From contig NZ_BMPI01000002.1 in assembly GCF_014647515.1 (NCBI RefSeq), positions 235,484 through 299,483 of the forward strand: a stretch of 64,000 nt of DNA, written 5' to 3'. This DNA is from Dactylosporangium sucinum. GTDB lineage: Bacteria > Actinomycetota > Actinomycetes > Mycobacteriales > Micromonosporaceae. A program made the position numbers and the translations under genes. The notes under the pieces were generated by a model. That model was not told where the DNA came from, did no database searches, and saw only the letters and a list, made by a program, of their open reading frames with translations. Shown piece by piece: positions 40,948 through 49,943 of this stretch. Within the stretch, counting starts at the first letter, position 1; every line of letters begins with the position of its first letter.

Positions 40948-42146
40948 CCCGTCGTCCGCTGCCACTGCGCGACGTCCGCGTCGTCGAGCTCGGCTCGCTG
41001 CTCGCCGGCCCGTTCTGCGGCCAGCTGCTCGGCGACTTCGGCGCCGAGATCATCAAGATCGAGGACCCGGGGCGCGGCGACCCGATGCGGCAGTGGGGGC
41101 GGGAGAAGCCGCACGGGCAGTCGCTGTGGTGGCCCGTGGTCGCCCGCAACAAGCGCTCCGTCACCTGCGACCTGCGCACCCCCGAGGGCCAGGACCTGGT
41201 GCGGCGGCTCGTCGCGCGCTCCGACGTGCTGCTGGAGAACTTCCGGCCGGGCACCCTGGAGCGCTGGGGGCTGGCGCCCGAGGAGCTGTGGAAGGTCAAC
41301 CCCGGGCTGATCGTCACCCGGGTCACCGGCTTCGGCCAGACCGGCCCCTACGCGAAGCAGGCCGGGTTCGGCTCGATCGGCGAGGCGATGGGCGGCATCC
41401 GCTACGTCACCGGCTCCCCCGGCCAGCCGCCGTCGCGGGCCGGGATCTCGCTCGGCGACTCGCTCGCCGCCATGTACGCGACCATCGGCACGCTCGTCGC
41501 GCTGCACGAGCGCCAGCAGTCGGGCCGGGGCCAGGTCGTCGACGCGGCCATCTACGAGTCGGTGCTCGCGATGATGGAGTCGCTGCTGCCCGAGTGGCAG
41601 GTCGCCGGCTACCAGCGGGAGCGGACCGGGCCGGTGCTGCCGAACGTCTCGCCGAGCAACGTCTACCCGACCGCCGACGGCGACAGCGTGCTCATCGCGG
41701 CCAACCAGGACAGCGTGTTCGGTCGGCTGGCCGGCGTCATGGGGCAGCCCGGACTGGCCGGCGACCCGCGGTACGCCACCCACGGCGCGCGGGGCGAGCA
41801 CATGGTCGAGCTCGACGAGCTGATCTCGGCCTGGACCGCCGGCCTGAAGGCCGACGACCTGCTCGCCGCGCTGCACGAGGCGGGCGTGCCGGCCGGGCGC
41901 ATCTACAAGGCCAAGGACATGTTCGCCGACCCGCACTTCGCGGCCCGGCAGGCGATCGTGACCCTCACCGACCCCACCATCGGCGAGATCGCCATGCAGA
42001 ACGTGTTCCCGAAGCTGTCCGAGTCGCCGGGCCGGGTGCGGGCCACCGGGCCGGCGCTCGGCGCGGACAACGACGACGTGTACCGCGGCCTGCTCGGCCT
42101 CGGCGACGACGAGCTGGGCCGGCTCTCCGGCGCCGGCGTGATCTGA
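40944..42146 (+). CDS. Class III CoA-transferase (CaiB/BaiF), atypical active site
   Basis: 400 residues. Clear family start LRDVRVVELGSLLAGPFCGQLLGDFGAEIIKIEDP and LLENFRPGTLERWGL. Where the family has the nucleophilic Asp (GYDLxxQAxxG), this protein reads GFGSIGEAMGGIRYVTG, so the Asp is missing and a Glu follows four residues later. It may activate a hydroxy-dicarboxylate for the divergent lyase. Second gene of the GntR operon. Confidence 0.88.
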   Translation: MTRRPLPLRDVRVVELGSLLAGPFCGQLLGDFGAEIIKIEDPGRGDPMRQWGREKPHGQSLWWPVVARNKRSVTCDLRTPEGQDLVRRLVARSDVLLENFRPGTLERWGLAPEELWKVNPGLIVTRVTGFGQTGPYAKQAGFGSIGEAMGGIRYVTGSPGQPPSRAGISLGDSLAAMYATIGTLVALHERQQSGRGQVVDAAIYESVLAMMESLLPEWQVAGYQRERTGPVLPNVSPSNVYPTADGDSVLIAANQDSVFGRLAGVMGQPGLAGDPRYATHGARGEHMVELDELISAWTAGLKADDLLAALHEAGVPAGRIYKAKDMFADPHFAARQAIVTLTDPTIGEIAMQNVFPKLSESPGRVRATGPALGADNDDVYRGLLGLGDDELGRLSGAGVI

Positions 42147-42149
42147 CGC

Positions 42150-42187
42150 ATGAGCGGTCCCGGAGCAAAGCGGAGGAGGCCGCTCAT
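42150..42187 (+). repeat. Repeat D copy 3
   Basis: Eight-bp arms ATGAGCGG/CCGCTCAT around TCCCGGAGCAAAGCGGAGGA and two more bases, 3 bp after the CoA-transferase stop. Same arms as copy 2 (7976-8011) except for the outermost base. Confidence 0.8.
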
Positions 42188-42214
42188 CATGGGCTCAGGG
42201 CGGAGCTCAGGCGG

Positions 42215-42241
42215 CCGGAGCGAAGCGGAGGACGCGTGAGC
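42215..42241 (+). repeat. Repeat D copy 4 (provides ribosome-binding site)
   Basis: Core CCGGAGCGAAGCGGAGG at 42215-42231, identical to 49950-49966, then ACGC and GTGAGCGG, whose GTG is the start codon of the isochorismatase-like gene. Confidence 0.8.
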
Positions 42242-42862
42242 GGGCTCGACGACGACTACGCGGCCGCCGGCTTCGGGGGGCACCTGGAGTGGGGCGAGTC
42301 GCCCGCGGTCCTCGTCATCGACATGGTGCGGGCATACTTCAAGCCCGGCGCCGACCTGTACATGGGCAGCCGTGACTGCCTCGACGCGACCGGGCGGGTC
42401 CTGGCGGCGGCCCGCCGCGGCGGCGTGCCCGTCATCTACACGCGGGTCGAGTACGGCCCGGGCGGCATCGACGGCGGCCTGTTCTTCCGCAAGGTCGGCG
42501 CGCTGCGCAGCTTCGTCGCCGGCGCGGGCGGCGACCTCGGCGAGATCATGCCGGAGATCGCGCCGCAGCCGGGCGACCTGGTCATCGCCAAGCAGTACGC
42601 GAGCGCCTTCTTCGGCACGTCGCTGAGCGCCACGCTCGCCGCGCTGCGGGTCGACACCGTGGTGCTGTGCGGGGTGAGCACGAGCGGCTGCGTGCGCGCG
42701 ACCGCCGTCGACGCGATCTCCCACGGCTACGTGCCGATCGTGGTGCGCCAGGCGGTCGGCGACCGGGACCCGCGCCCGCACGAGGCCAACCTGTTCGACC
42801 TGGCGGCCAAGTACGCCGAGGTCTGGGACGAGGAAGCGGTCGTCGAGCGGCTGGCGCAATGA
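42236..42862 (+). CDS. Isochorismatase-superfamily hydrolase
   Basis: 208 residues from GTG 42236. Catalytic triad of the superfamily: Asp in AVLVIDMVRAYF, Lys in LVIAKQYASAFFGT, Cys in VVLCGVSTSGCVRATAVDA. The family includes N-carbamoylsarcosine amidases, nicotinamidases and maleamate amidases. With its neighbours it could release ammonia from an amide intermediate. The GGAGG site comes from repeat D. Confidence 0.88.
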   Translation: MSGLDDDYAAAGFGGHLEWGESPAVLVIDMVRAYFKPGADLYMGSRDCLDATGRVLAAARRGGVPVIYTRVEYGPGGIDGGLFFRKVGALRSFVAGAGGDLGEIMPEIAPQPGDLVIAKQYASAFFGTSLSATLAALRVDTVVLCGVSTSGCVRATAVDAISHGYVPIVVRQAVGDRDPRPHEANLFDLAAKYAEVWDEEAVVERLAQ

Positions 42863-42940
42863 CGTCGACGCACGGCGCGTTCCCGGGCGCGCGCAACCAC
42901 CCGGTCTCCCCACCGGCCGCGGTCACGGGCCGGCCGACAG

Positions 42941-42978
42941 CGTAGGGGGCTCCCGACCGACGGCCGGGAGCCCCTACG
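42941..42978. terminator. Bidirectional terminator between convergent genes
   Basis: Arms 42941-42955 (CGTAGGGGGCTCCCG) and 42965-42978 pair over 14 bp with one bulged G, loop ACCGACGGC. It lies between the isochorismatase-like and S37 peptidase genes. Confidence 0.8.
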
Positions 42979-42984
42979 AACGCG

Positions 42985-44385
42985 CTAGCGGGTGAAGCGG
43001 CGGTCCAGGGCGAGGTTGTGGTCGTCCAGGGACGGGATGTACGACGGGCCCGCGAGGGACGTCACCGCCGGGACGCCCGCCCAGCGGCGGACCGCCGCCG
43101 TGGCCGTCGCCGACTCCGGCGCGGTCAGCAGGGCGATGTTGGCGCCGTGGTTGGCGCCCGCGGCCACGTACGACAGCGAGTCGCGTGTGCCCGGGCCCAG
43201 CCGGAACGGCTCGGCGCCCCACGGGTCGTTCTGGCCGTAGACGAACAGCAACTGCCGGCCGGACAGCCTGACCCACAGGTCGATGTCGCCCATCGCGAAC
43301 GGCTGGAAGCGCGGCACGATCGAGCGCGGGATGTAGGACTGGGCGCGGTCCTGGCCGCGGTACCGCTGCAGCCGCGCCAGGTGCGGCAGGCTGATCTCCG
43401 GGTAGCCCAGCTGGTACGACGCCTGGAAGTAGTACGGGATGTACGGCTCGATGCCCTGGTCGGTGTTCGAGTCGATCCCGTAGATCAGGTCCAGCCAGTC
43501 CCAGATGGCGTCGCTGGAGGCGGTGGCGGGCGGCACGTCCGCGCAGTCGCTCGCCAGGCTGTACTGCCAGAACGCCCACGTCGTCCCGTTCACCATGAAC
43601 TCGAACGCCCGGTCGGCGCTGCCGGTGATCGTGAACGTGCGCTCGTTGGCGGCCGCCCAGGCCTGGTAGCGGGCGACCAGCTCGGACCGCCGGCGCAGCG
43701 CCTCGACCTGCACCGCGTCGAGCGCGGCCCGGCACTGGGCGGTGCCGACCCGGGTGAAGAACCGGTCGTACGCCGAGTCCTCGCTGTTCACCACGTCCTG
43801 CGGCGCGACGTAGGCGACCGTCCCGTCGACGTCGCCGGGGTAGAACCGCCGGTGGTACACCGAGGTCATGCCGCCCTTGGAGGCGCCGGTCGAGATCCAT
43901 TTCTGGGCGTAGACGGGCTTCAGCGCCTCGACGATCCGGTGGTGGTCGGTCGCGGCCTGCCAGATCGTGAGCTCGTCGTCCCAGTCCGGCGGCGCCGGTC
44001 GCGACGGGGTGAAGAAGCGCTGCTCGACCGAGATCTGGTTGCCGTCGACCAGCCGGGTCGGCTCGGAGCGGAACGCGAACCCGGGCACGTTGTAGCCGGT
44101 GGTGTGCAGCACCATCGGCCGGTCGGTGCCGCGGTGCAGCAGGGTGAACCGCTGCTGGAAGGTGCCGGCCCGCGGGTGGCGGTGGTCGTCGGGCTGGGTG
44201 ATGCTCAGGATGAAGAACCGGTAGGGCGCGGCCACCGGCTGCTCCTCCAGCACCGTCAGGCCGGGGACGGCCCGCAGCTGCTGGAGGATGTCGGGGTCGG
44301 CCGCCGCGGCGGGGCTCGTGACCCCGGTGACCGCACCGGCCAGCCCGACGGCGATCGACAACAGCGCGTGTCTCATGCGCAGCAT
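42985..44385 (-). CDS. Secreted tripeptidyl/prolyl aminopeptidase, peptidase family S37
   Basis: 466 residues from ATG 44385, 6 bp after GGAGG. Signal peptide to about residue 30 (ends TSPAAAA). Family S37 features: TTGYNVPGFAFRSEPTRLVDGNQ, nucleophile motif ISTGASKGGMTSVYH, Asp region YGQNDPWGAEPF, His region AAGANHGANIA. Streptomyces relatives remove tripeptides or proline from secreted proteins. Transcribed alone. Confidence 0.9.
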   Translation of the reverse strand: MLRMRHALLSIAVGLAGAVTGVTSPAAAADPDILQQLRAVPGLTVLEEQPVAAPYRFFILSITQPDDHRHPRAGTFQQRFTLLHRGTDRPMVLHTTGYNVPGFAFRSEPTRLVDGNQISVEQRFFTPSRPAPPDWDDELTIWQAATDHHRIVEALKPVYAQKWISTGASKGGMTSVYHRRFYPGDVDGTVAYVAPQDVVNSEDSAYDRFFTRVGTAQCRAALDAVQVEALRRRSELVARYQAWAAANERTFTITGSADRAFEFMVNGTTWAFWQYSLASDCADVPPATASSDAIWDWLDLIYGIDSNTDQGIEPYIPYYFQASYQLGYPEISLPHLARLQRYRGQDRAQSYIPRSIVPRFQPFAMGDIDLWVRLSGRQLLFVYGQNDPWGAEPFRLGPGTRDSLSYVAAGANHGANIALLTAPESATATAAVRRWAGVPAVTSLAGPSYIPSLDDHNLALDRRFTR

Positions 44386-44468
44386 GTGCTGCCTCCACAT
44401 CGATCGATTCCGCTGTATCGACGACCCTAGCGGCTGGTGGAGGCGCGCGACCCTCGCTCCGACCCGCG

Positions 44469-45074
44469 TCAGAGGCCGAGCGCCTCTTCGACCGCGGTGG
44501 TGAGCTCGTCGGACGTCAGCGAGCCGTCGACCTCGATCGCGCGCAGGCCCAGCTCGGCGGTCTCGGCGCGGAGGCGCTCGGTGAACATCCGGTCGCGCTC
44601 CAGCAGGTTGCGCAGCGCGCGCTCCGGGTCGCTGGTGCGGCCGGCGATCTGCCAGAGCCCCCCGCGGTGCTCGAACGCGGCCCGGCGGAACCGCGGCGTC
44701 GGCAGGAGCCACACGGCTCGATGCGGCTCGCCGAGCAGCGGCCGGACGAGGGACGGCAGCAGCCGGAAGCCCTCCGCGACCACCGGTTGCGGCACCGCGC
44801 GCAGGTCGGCCTCGACCAGGTGGAAGCCCTCCCCCCGGTACCAGTGAAAGGTCTCGAGCATGGTCCGGGGCGTGCGCAGCAGCCAGCGCTCGTCCATGCT
44901 CATCGCCGCGAACCGGGCCAGGCACGGGCAGTCGGCCGGCGGGCAGCGCCGGGCGTGCTCGGCCATGACGTCGTCGGTGGCGTACAGCCGCAGCCCGTGG
45001 CGGGCGGCGAGGGCCCGGGCGACGGTCGACTTCCCGGCGCCGCTGCCGCCGCCGATCCAGTACACGTGCCGCAC
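44469..45074 (-). CDS. P-loop kinase-like ATPase
   Basis: 201 residues from GTG 45074. Walker A IGGGSGAGKSTVARALA at residues 6-13 region, then a short LID-type Arg-rich region (RRAAFEHRGG). It resembles small nucleoside/uridine-kinase-like P-loop proteins that phosphorylate a small molecule. CPPADCPCLARF is a Cys cluster that could bind metal. Substrate unknown. Confidence 0.75.
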   Translation of the reverse strand: MRHVYWIGGGSGAGKSTVARALAARHGLRLYATDDVMAEHARRCPPADCPCLARFAAMSMDERWLLRTPRTMLETFHWYRGEGFHLVEADLRAVPQPVVAEGFRLLPSLVRPLLGEPHRAVWLLPTPRFRRAAFEHRGGLWQIAGRTSDPERALRNLLERDRMFTERLRAETAELGLRAIEVDGSLTSDELTTAVEEALGL

Positions 45075-45110
45075 TCGACCATCTTGCGCCGCCGTCGCAC
45101 ACTTGCGGCT

Positions 45111-45416
45111 GTGAACCTCCAGGACTACTTGGCCGCCATCATCTTCGGCGCCGTCATCGGCATCGTGGCGCGGATCGTGCTCCCCGGCCGGCAGAACATC
45201 GGGATCATCCTGACCGTCCTCATCGGCATGGGCGCGGCGGTGGCCGGGACCTGGGCCGCGGACCGCTGGGACATCCACAGCGACAAGTTCCTCGTGGTGC
45301 GCGGGCACAGCTACGACTGGCTCGTGATCGGGGTTCAGGTCGGCATCGCGGTGGTCGGGGTGGCCTTGGCGGCGCTGCTCGCCAAGGCGTTCTCGACCGA
45401 CGATGACGACGACTGA
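45111..45416 (+). CDS. Small membrane protein (transglycosylase-associated/GlsB type)
   Basis: 101 residues from GTG 45111. Membrane segments near 5-22, 31-48 and 72-92; GIVARIVLPGRQNIGIILTVLIGMGAAVAGT matches the GlsB/YeaQ pattern. Ends in five Asp. Its last 82 bp overlap the 3' end of the convergent MFS gene. Confidence 0.75.
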   Translation: MNLQDYLAAIIFGAVIGIVARIVLPGRQNIGIILTVLIGMGAAVAGTWAADRWDIHSDKFLVVRGHSYDWLVIGVQVGIAVVGVALAALLAKAFSTDDDDD

Positions 45417-46552
45417 CGGCCCAGGACGAAGAGCAGGCCCGCGGCGAGGTAGAGCGCGGCCTGGGTGTTGAGGATCGGCATGATCCCGAGGCGGTCGCCG
45501 AGCAGGCCGGCGGCGAGCATGCCCAGGCCGCTCGCACCGTCGTAGACGGCGCCGAAGATTCCGAAGACCCGGCCGCGCGCGCCCTCGCCGGCCACCCGTT
45601 GCAGGTGGCTCACCAGCCCGGTGACCATGACCAGGCCCGGCACGCCGACCAGCACGAAGAGCGCGACGTAGACCGGTAGCGCGGTCGTGACGACCGGGCC
45701 GTTCCACACCGCGACGGACAGCAGGCCGAACGCGCCGGCCCCGGCCGGGATCAGGACCGCCGGGCCAGGCGTGCGGCGCAGGACGGCGAGCAGGACACCG
45801 GCGGCGATGGCGCCGACCGCCTGCACCCCGCGCAGCAGGCCGGTCTCGGTCGCGCCGCCGCCGAGCTCCCGGGCGACCCACACGACGAACAGCACGACGA
45901 AGATGCCCTGGGCGATCCCGGCCAGGGCGGCGACGGCGAGTGCGAGCCGGATCCGGCCCAGCGGGGCTCTCGCAGCGGTCTTGGCCCGGGCGGGCGCGGG
46001 CCGCGCGCCGATGCCGGCGATGAGCGCGGCCGCGGTGAGGAACGTGACCAGGTCGGCGAGCACGATCGCGCGCAGGTCGCCGACCGCGAGCAGCAGCCCG
46101 CCGAGCGGCCCGCCGGCGAGCCGGCCGAGGTTCTGGTTGAGCCCGACGAGCGCGTTGGCCGAGACCAGCTCGCCGTCCGGGACCAGCGCCGGCAGCAGCG
46201 CGTTCTTGGCCGGGGCGAACAGCGCGACGAGCGCGGCCTCGGTGGCGATGACCGCGTAGAGGACCGGCAGCGCGCTGCTCACCAGCAGCGGCACGAGCGC
46301 GGCGGCCTGGGCCAGGACGACGGCGACGAGCAGGCGACGGCGGTCGACACGGTCGGCCAGCCGCCCGGCGAGCGGGCCCAGCAGGACCGCCGGGCCGAGC
46401 TCGACGAGGAACGCGAACGCGGTCTGCAGGGTCGACTGCGTCCGCTGGTACACCAGGATCGGCAGCGCGACGAGCAGCAGCCAGTCGCCGGTGTCCGAGA
46501 TCAGGCCGGCCAGCCACAGCCGGCGGAAGTCACGGTGCCGTAGTGCGGTCAT
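45335..46552 (-). CDS. MFS transporter, probable drug exporter
   Basis: 405 residues, about 12 membrane segments. MTALRHRDFRRLWLAGLIS start, GPLAGRLADRVDRRRLL (loop 2-3 motif) and GPLGGLLLAVGD are of the macrolide-efflux/enterobactin-exporter-like branch. Its start overlaps the ArsR-type regulator by 23 bp, so both are one operon controlled by it. The last 27 codons are antisense to the convergent membrane-protein gene. Confidence 0.87.
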   Translation of the reverse strand: MTALRHRDFRRLWLAGLISDTGDWLLLVALPILVYQRTQSTLQTAFAFLVELGPAVLLGPLAGRLADRVDRRRLLVAVVLAQAAALVPLLVSSALPVLYAVIATEAALVALFAPAKNALLPALVPDGELVSANALVGLNQNLGRLAGGPLGGLLLAVGDLRAIVLADLVTFLTAAALIAGIGARPAPARAKTAARAPLGRIRLALAVAALAGIAQGIFVVLFVVWVARELGGGATETGLLRGVQAVGAIAAGVLLAVLRRTPGPAVLIPAGAGAFGLLSVAVWNGPVVTTALPVYVALFVLVGVPGLVMVTGLVSHLQRVAGEGARGRVFGIFGAVYDGASGLGMLAAGLLGDRLGIMPILNTQAALYLAAGLLFVLGRQSSSSSVENALASSAAKATPTTAMPT

Positions 46553-47096
46553 CAGGGCTCCCGGGGAATCCGTGGAAGAACAGGTGGACCTGGGCGGCGT
46601 CACCCGGCGCGTCGTCGCGGGTGGCCGCGATGTAGGGCCGGATGAGGGCGTCGATCCGCTCGCCCAGCTCGGTGAGCTCGTCCGGGGTGAGCCGGAGGGT
46701 GTACGTCCCGTGCTGGCCCGCGTCGCGCCAGCGCGGCGGCACCCGGTCGCGGCGGGCCAGGTACTCGGCGAGCAGCCGTTGGTCGCGCTGGATCGCCACG
46801 GCCGCGACGACCGTGGCCTGCTCCTCGTCCGGCGGCAACGAGAAACCGGTGATGAGGGCCCGCCACGGCCGCTCCCGGCCGTCGCCTGACTCGACCGGCG
46901 CGACCAGCCCGGCCTTGGCCAGGGCCCGCAGGTGGTAACTGCAGTTGGACGGGGTGTCGCCGACCGCCCGGGCGCACTGGGACGCCGTCGCCGGGCCGTT
47001 CGCCATGAGATGGGTGAGCACCTCGTACCGCACCGGGTGGGCCAGTGCGCGCATGGCGCCCGGCTCGGTGATGGTGCGGCGTGCCTCGCGCCCCAT
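46530..47096 (-). CDS. ArsR-type winged-helix regulator
   Basis: 188 residues. HTH region ALAHPVRYEVLTHLMANGPATASQCARAVGDTPSNCSYHLRALAKAGLV; no ArsR metal-binding CxC motif, so it probably senses an organic ligand. The C-terminal half matches HTH_20-type regulators next to MFS exporters. Operator candidate at 47123-47141. Confidence 0.88.
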   Translation of the reverse strand: MGREARRTITEPGAMRALAHPVRYEVLTHLMANGPATASQCARAVGDTPSNCSYHLRALAKAGLVAPVESGDGRERPWRALITGFSLPPDEEQATVVAAVAIQRDQRLLAEYLARRDRVPPRWRDAGQHGTYTLRLTPDELTELGERIDALIRPYIAATRDDAPGDAAQVHLFFHGFPGSPDDRTTAP

Positions 47097-47122
47097 TCGA
47101 TCCCTCCGGTCAGCTCGGCAAC

Positions 47123-47141
47123 TCTGAAAGTGTCTTTCAGA
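47123..47141. promoter_or_regulatory. Operator candidate TCTGAAAG-TGT-CTTTCAGA
   Basis: Perfect 8-bp arms with a 3-nt centre, 26 bp upstream of the ArsR-type start, in an AT-rich leader. Likely autoregulatory site of the regulator/exporter operon. Confidence 0.7.
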
Positions 47142-47199
47142 AGCATACTCTCAGATTCGAGTTCACCGAACTCACAGGAATCGCGGTTATGTTGAGCGC

Positions 47200-48015
47200 A
47201 TGGCAACCCTCGACGGTCCGGCCGCACCGGACCCGCAGGGCCACAAATCGGCGCACATCCGGCGATGGCTGCCGATCCTGGGCGTCGCGGTGGCCCTCGT
47301 GCTCACCGCGACGATCGCGTTCAAGCTCGGGTCGGGCGACGACGAGCCCGCCGCGCGGCCCTCGGCGAAGGCCTCGCCGAGCCCGACCGCGCCCCCGACG
47401 ATCGCCCAGATCTACGCGGCCGTCGCCCCGTCCGTCGTGACGATCACCGCCGTCGAGGGCAGCGCGGCCGTCGCGAGCGGCACCGGCGTGATCGCCAGCC
47501 AGACCGGCGCGATCCTCACCGCCAACCACGTCGTGGCCGGCGCCGGCGCCATCCAGGTCACGTTCGCCGACGGCACCCGGGTCGCGGCGAAGGTCGCCCA
47601 GGCCGACCCCGAGCTGGACATCGCCGTGCTCGTCCCGGGCGGGCTGCCCGAGGTCCTGGTGCCGGCGGTGATCGGCAACTCCGAGCGGATCGCCGTCGGC
47701 AACACCGTGCTCGCCGTCGGCAACCAGCTCGGGCTGACCAGCAGTGCGACCACCGGGGTCATCTCCGGGCTCGGCCGCACCGCGAAGAGCCAGGACGGCA
47801 GCGAGCTCAAGGGCCTCATCCAGTTCGACGCCGCGGTCAACCCGGGCAGCTCCGGCGGGCCGCTCGTCAACGCCAAGGGCGAGACGATCGGCATCGTCGT
47901 CGCCCTCGCCAACCCCACCGAGGCCGGCACGTTCGTCGGCGTCGGTTTCGCCGTGCCGATCGGCGCGGCCCTCGCCGCGGGCGCCGGCCCCGGCGAGGAC
48001 GCACCTCAGCAGTGA
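47200..48015 (+). CDS. Membrane-anchored trypsin-like serine protease (HtrA type, no PDZ)
   Basis: 271 residues. Short cytoplasmic N-terminus, membrane segment 24-44, Ser/Pro linker, then protease domain with triad His110 (LTANHVV), Asp140 (LDIAVL), Ser218 (NPGSSGGPLV). PDZ domain absent. It works outside the membrane on damaged or specific proteins. Precedes the MoxR operon by 23 bp on the same strand. Confidence 0.9.
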   Translation: MATLDGPAAPDPQGHKSAHIRRWLPILGVAVALVLTATIAFKLGSGDDEPAARPSAKASPSPTAPPTIAQIYAAVAPSVVTITAVEGSAAVASGTGVIASQTGAILTANHVVAGAGAIQVTFADGTRVAAKVAQADPELDIAVLVPGGLPEVLVPAVIGNSERIAVGNTVLAVGNQLGLTSSATTGVISGLGRTAKSQDGSELKGLIQFDAAVNPGSSGGPLVNAKGETIGIVVALANPTEAGTFVGVGFAVPIGAALAAGAGPGEDAPQQ

Positions 48016-48038
48016 CGAGACCCGCGAAGGACGCACGT

Positions 48039-49034
48039 ATGGACGTAACAGACAACGGCCACCGGCCCACGGGCGCCGTCGAGCAGGTGCTGTACGAGGT
48101 CAAGAAGACCATCGTCGGGCAGGACGCGCTGCTCGAACGGCTCATGGTGGCCCTGCTCTCGCGGGGGCACATCCTCGTCGAGGGCGTGCCCGGCCTGGCC
48201 AAGACGCTCGCCGTGAAGGCGCTCGCCCAGGCGATCGGCGGCGACTTCCACCGCGTGCAGTTCACCCCCGACCTCGTCCCCGCCGACATCGTCGGCACCC
48301 GCGTCTACCACCAGGCCAGCGGCGAGTTCCAGGTCTCGCTCGGGCCGGTGTTCACCAACCTGCTGCTCGCCGACGAGATCAACCGGGCGCCGGCCAAGGT
48401 GCAGAGCGCGCTGCTGGAGGTCATGCAGGAGCAGCAGGTGACGATCGGCCGGGAGACCCACCGCATCCCCCGCCCGTTCCTGGTGATGGCCACCCAGAAC
48501 CCGATCGAGTCGGAGGGCACCTATCCGCTGCCCGAGGCGCAGGTCGACCGGTTCATGATGAAGGTCCTGGTCGGCTACCCGAGCCCGACCGAGGAGTTCG
48601 TGATCGTCGAGCGGGCCATCGCGCCGGCGCCGATCACCCACGCCATCGTCGACCCGCGCCGGCTCATCGAGATGCAGTCACAGGTCGAGCAGGTCTACGT
48701 CGACCCCGCCCTGATCGAGTATTCGGTCCGCCTGGCCAACGCCACCCGCGACCCGGCCGAGGTGGGGCTGGGTGAGCTCCAGCGGTATGTCAGCTTCGGC
48801 GCCAGCCCACGGGCGTCCATCAACCTCGTCCTGGCCGCCCGGGCCATGGCCTACCTCAGGGGCCGCGACTACGTGCTGGTGAGCGACCTCGCCGAGCTGG
48901 CCCTCGACGTGTTCCGGCACCGGCTCGTGCTGTCCTACGAGGCCCTGTCCGACGACGTCACCGCCGACCAGATCCTCACCCGCGTCCTGCACGCGCTGCC
49001 GGTGCCCACGCCTGTCGCCGCCGGAAATCGCTGA
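48039..49034 (+). CDS. MoxR-family AAA+ ATPase
   Basis: 331 residues. Walker A GVPGLAKT (about 45-52), Walker B LLLADEINRAPAKVQSALLE, sensor 1 ATQNPIE, and GTYPLPEAQVDRFMMK, all typical of MoxR. These chaperone-like ATPases act with DUF58 and VWA partners, encoded next, to mature or insert cofactors or to handle envelope stress. Confidence 0.94.
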   Translation: MDVTDNGHRPTGAVEQVLYEVKKTIVGQDALLERLMVALLSRGHILVEGVPGLAKTLAVKALAQAIGGDFHRVQFTPDLVPADIVGTRVYHQASGEFQVSLGPVFTNLLLADEINRAPAKVQSALLEVMQEQQVTIGRETHRIPRPFLVMATQNPIESEGTYPLPEAQVDRFMMKVLVGYPSPTEEFVIVERAIAPAPITHAIVDPRRLIEMQSQVEQVYVDPALIEYSVRLANATRDPAEVGLGELQRYVSFGASPRASINLVLAARAMAYLRGRDYVLVSDLAELALDVFRHRLVLSYEALSDDVTADQILTRVLHALPVPTPVAAGNR

Positions 49035-49037
49035 GCC

Positions 49038-49943
49038 GTGGCCACCGCACCCGACCGCCTGCTGCGGCGCCTGGAGTGGCAGGTGATCCGCCGGCTCGAC
49101 GGGCGTTTGCAGGGGTCGTACCGTACGGTCTTCCGCGGCAGCGGCATCGACTTCGCCGACCTGCGGGAGTACACGCCGGAGGACGACGTCCGGCACATCG
49201 ACTGGAACGTGACTGCGCGGCTGGACGAGCCGTACGTGCGCCAGTACACCGAGGACCGCGAGGTCACCGCCTGGCTGGTGCTCGACCTGTCGGCGTCGAT
49301 GCGCTTCGGCGGGGCCGAGCGCGGCAAGGACTCGGTGCTCGCCGAGCTGGCCGTGACCCTCGCCCGGCTGTTCACGCTCGGCGGCAACCGGGTCGGCGCG
49401 ATCCTCTACGACAACCGGGTCCAGCGGGTGGTGCCGCCGCGCGGCGGCCGCAACCACGTGCTGCACCTCGCCGGCGAGATCACCCGCACCGCCGCCCTCG
49501 CCGAGTCCCGGCGCGGGAAGAAGGACACCGGCACCACCGACCTCGACGCGATGCTCCGGCTGGCCGCCGCGACCGCCCGCCGCCGCGGTGTGGTGTTCGT
49601 GGTGTCCGACTTCCTCGGCGACGCCGGCTGGGAGGCCTCCCTCGGGCGGCTCACCATGCGGCACGAGGTGGTGGCGATCCGGGTCGTCGACCCGATGGAG
49701 CTCGACCTGCCCGACCTCGGGCTGGTCGTGGTCGAGGACGCCGAGACCGGCGAGCAGGTGCTCGTCGACACCAGCGACCCGCTGTTCCAGCAGCGCCTGC
49801 GGGCCGGCGTCGACGAGCGCGAGGCCGCCGTCGCCGCCGCGATGCGGCGGGCCGGCGTGACCGCCCACCTGGTCGGCACCGACCAGGACCCGCTGCAGGC
49901 CCTCGTCGCGATGGTCCGCCGGACGAAGGCGAGGCGCGCATGA
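49038..49943 (+). CDS. DUF58 protein (MoxR partner)
   Basis: 301 residues from GTG 49038, 3 bp after the moxR stop. The DUF58 block DFADLREYTPEDDVRHIDW and a VWA-like domain (LVLDLSASMRFGGAERGKD) are clear. Cytoplasmic, no membrane segment. The stop TGA is part of repeat D copy 5. Confidence 0.92.
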   Translation: MATAPDRLLRRLEWQVIRRLDGRLQGSYRTVFRGSGIDFADLREYTPEDDVRHIDWNVTARLDEPYVRQYTEDREVTAWLVLDLSASMRFGGAERGKDSVLAELAVTLARLFTLGGNRVGAILYDNRVQRVVPPRGGRNHVLHLAGEITRTAALAESRRGKKDTGTTDLDAMLRLAAATARRRGVVFVVSDFLGDAGWEASLGRLTMRHEVVAIRVVDPMELDLPDLGLVVVEDAETGEQVLVDTSDPLFQQRLRAGVDEREAAVAAAMRRAGVTAHLVGTDQDPLQALVAMVRRTKARRA

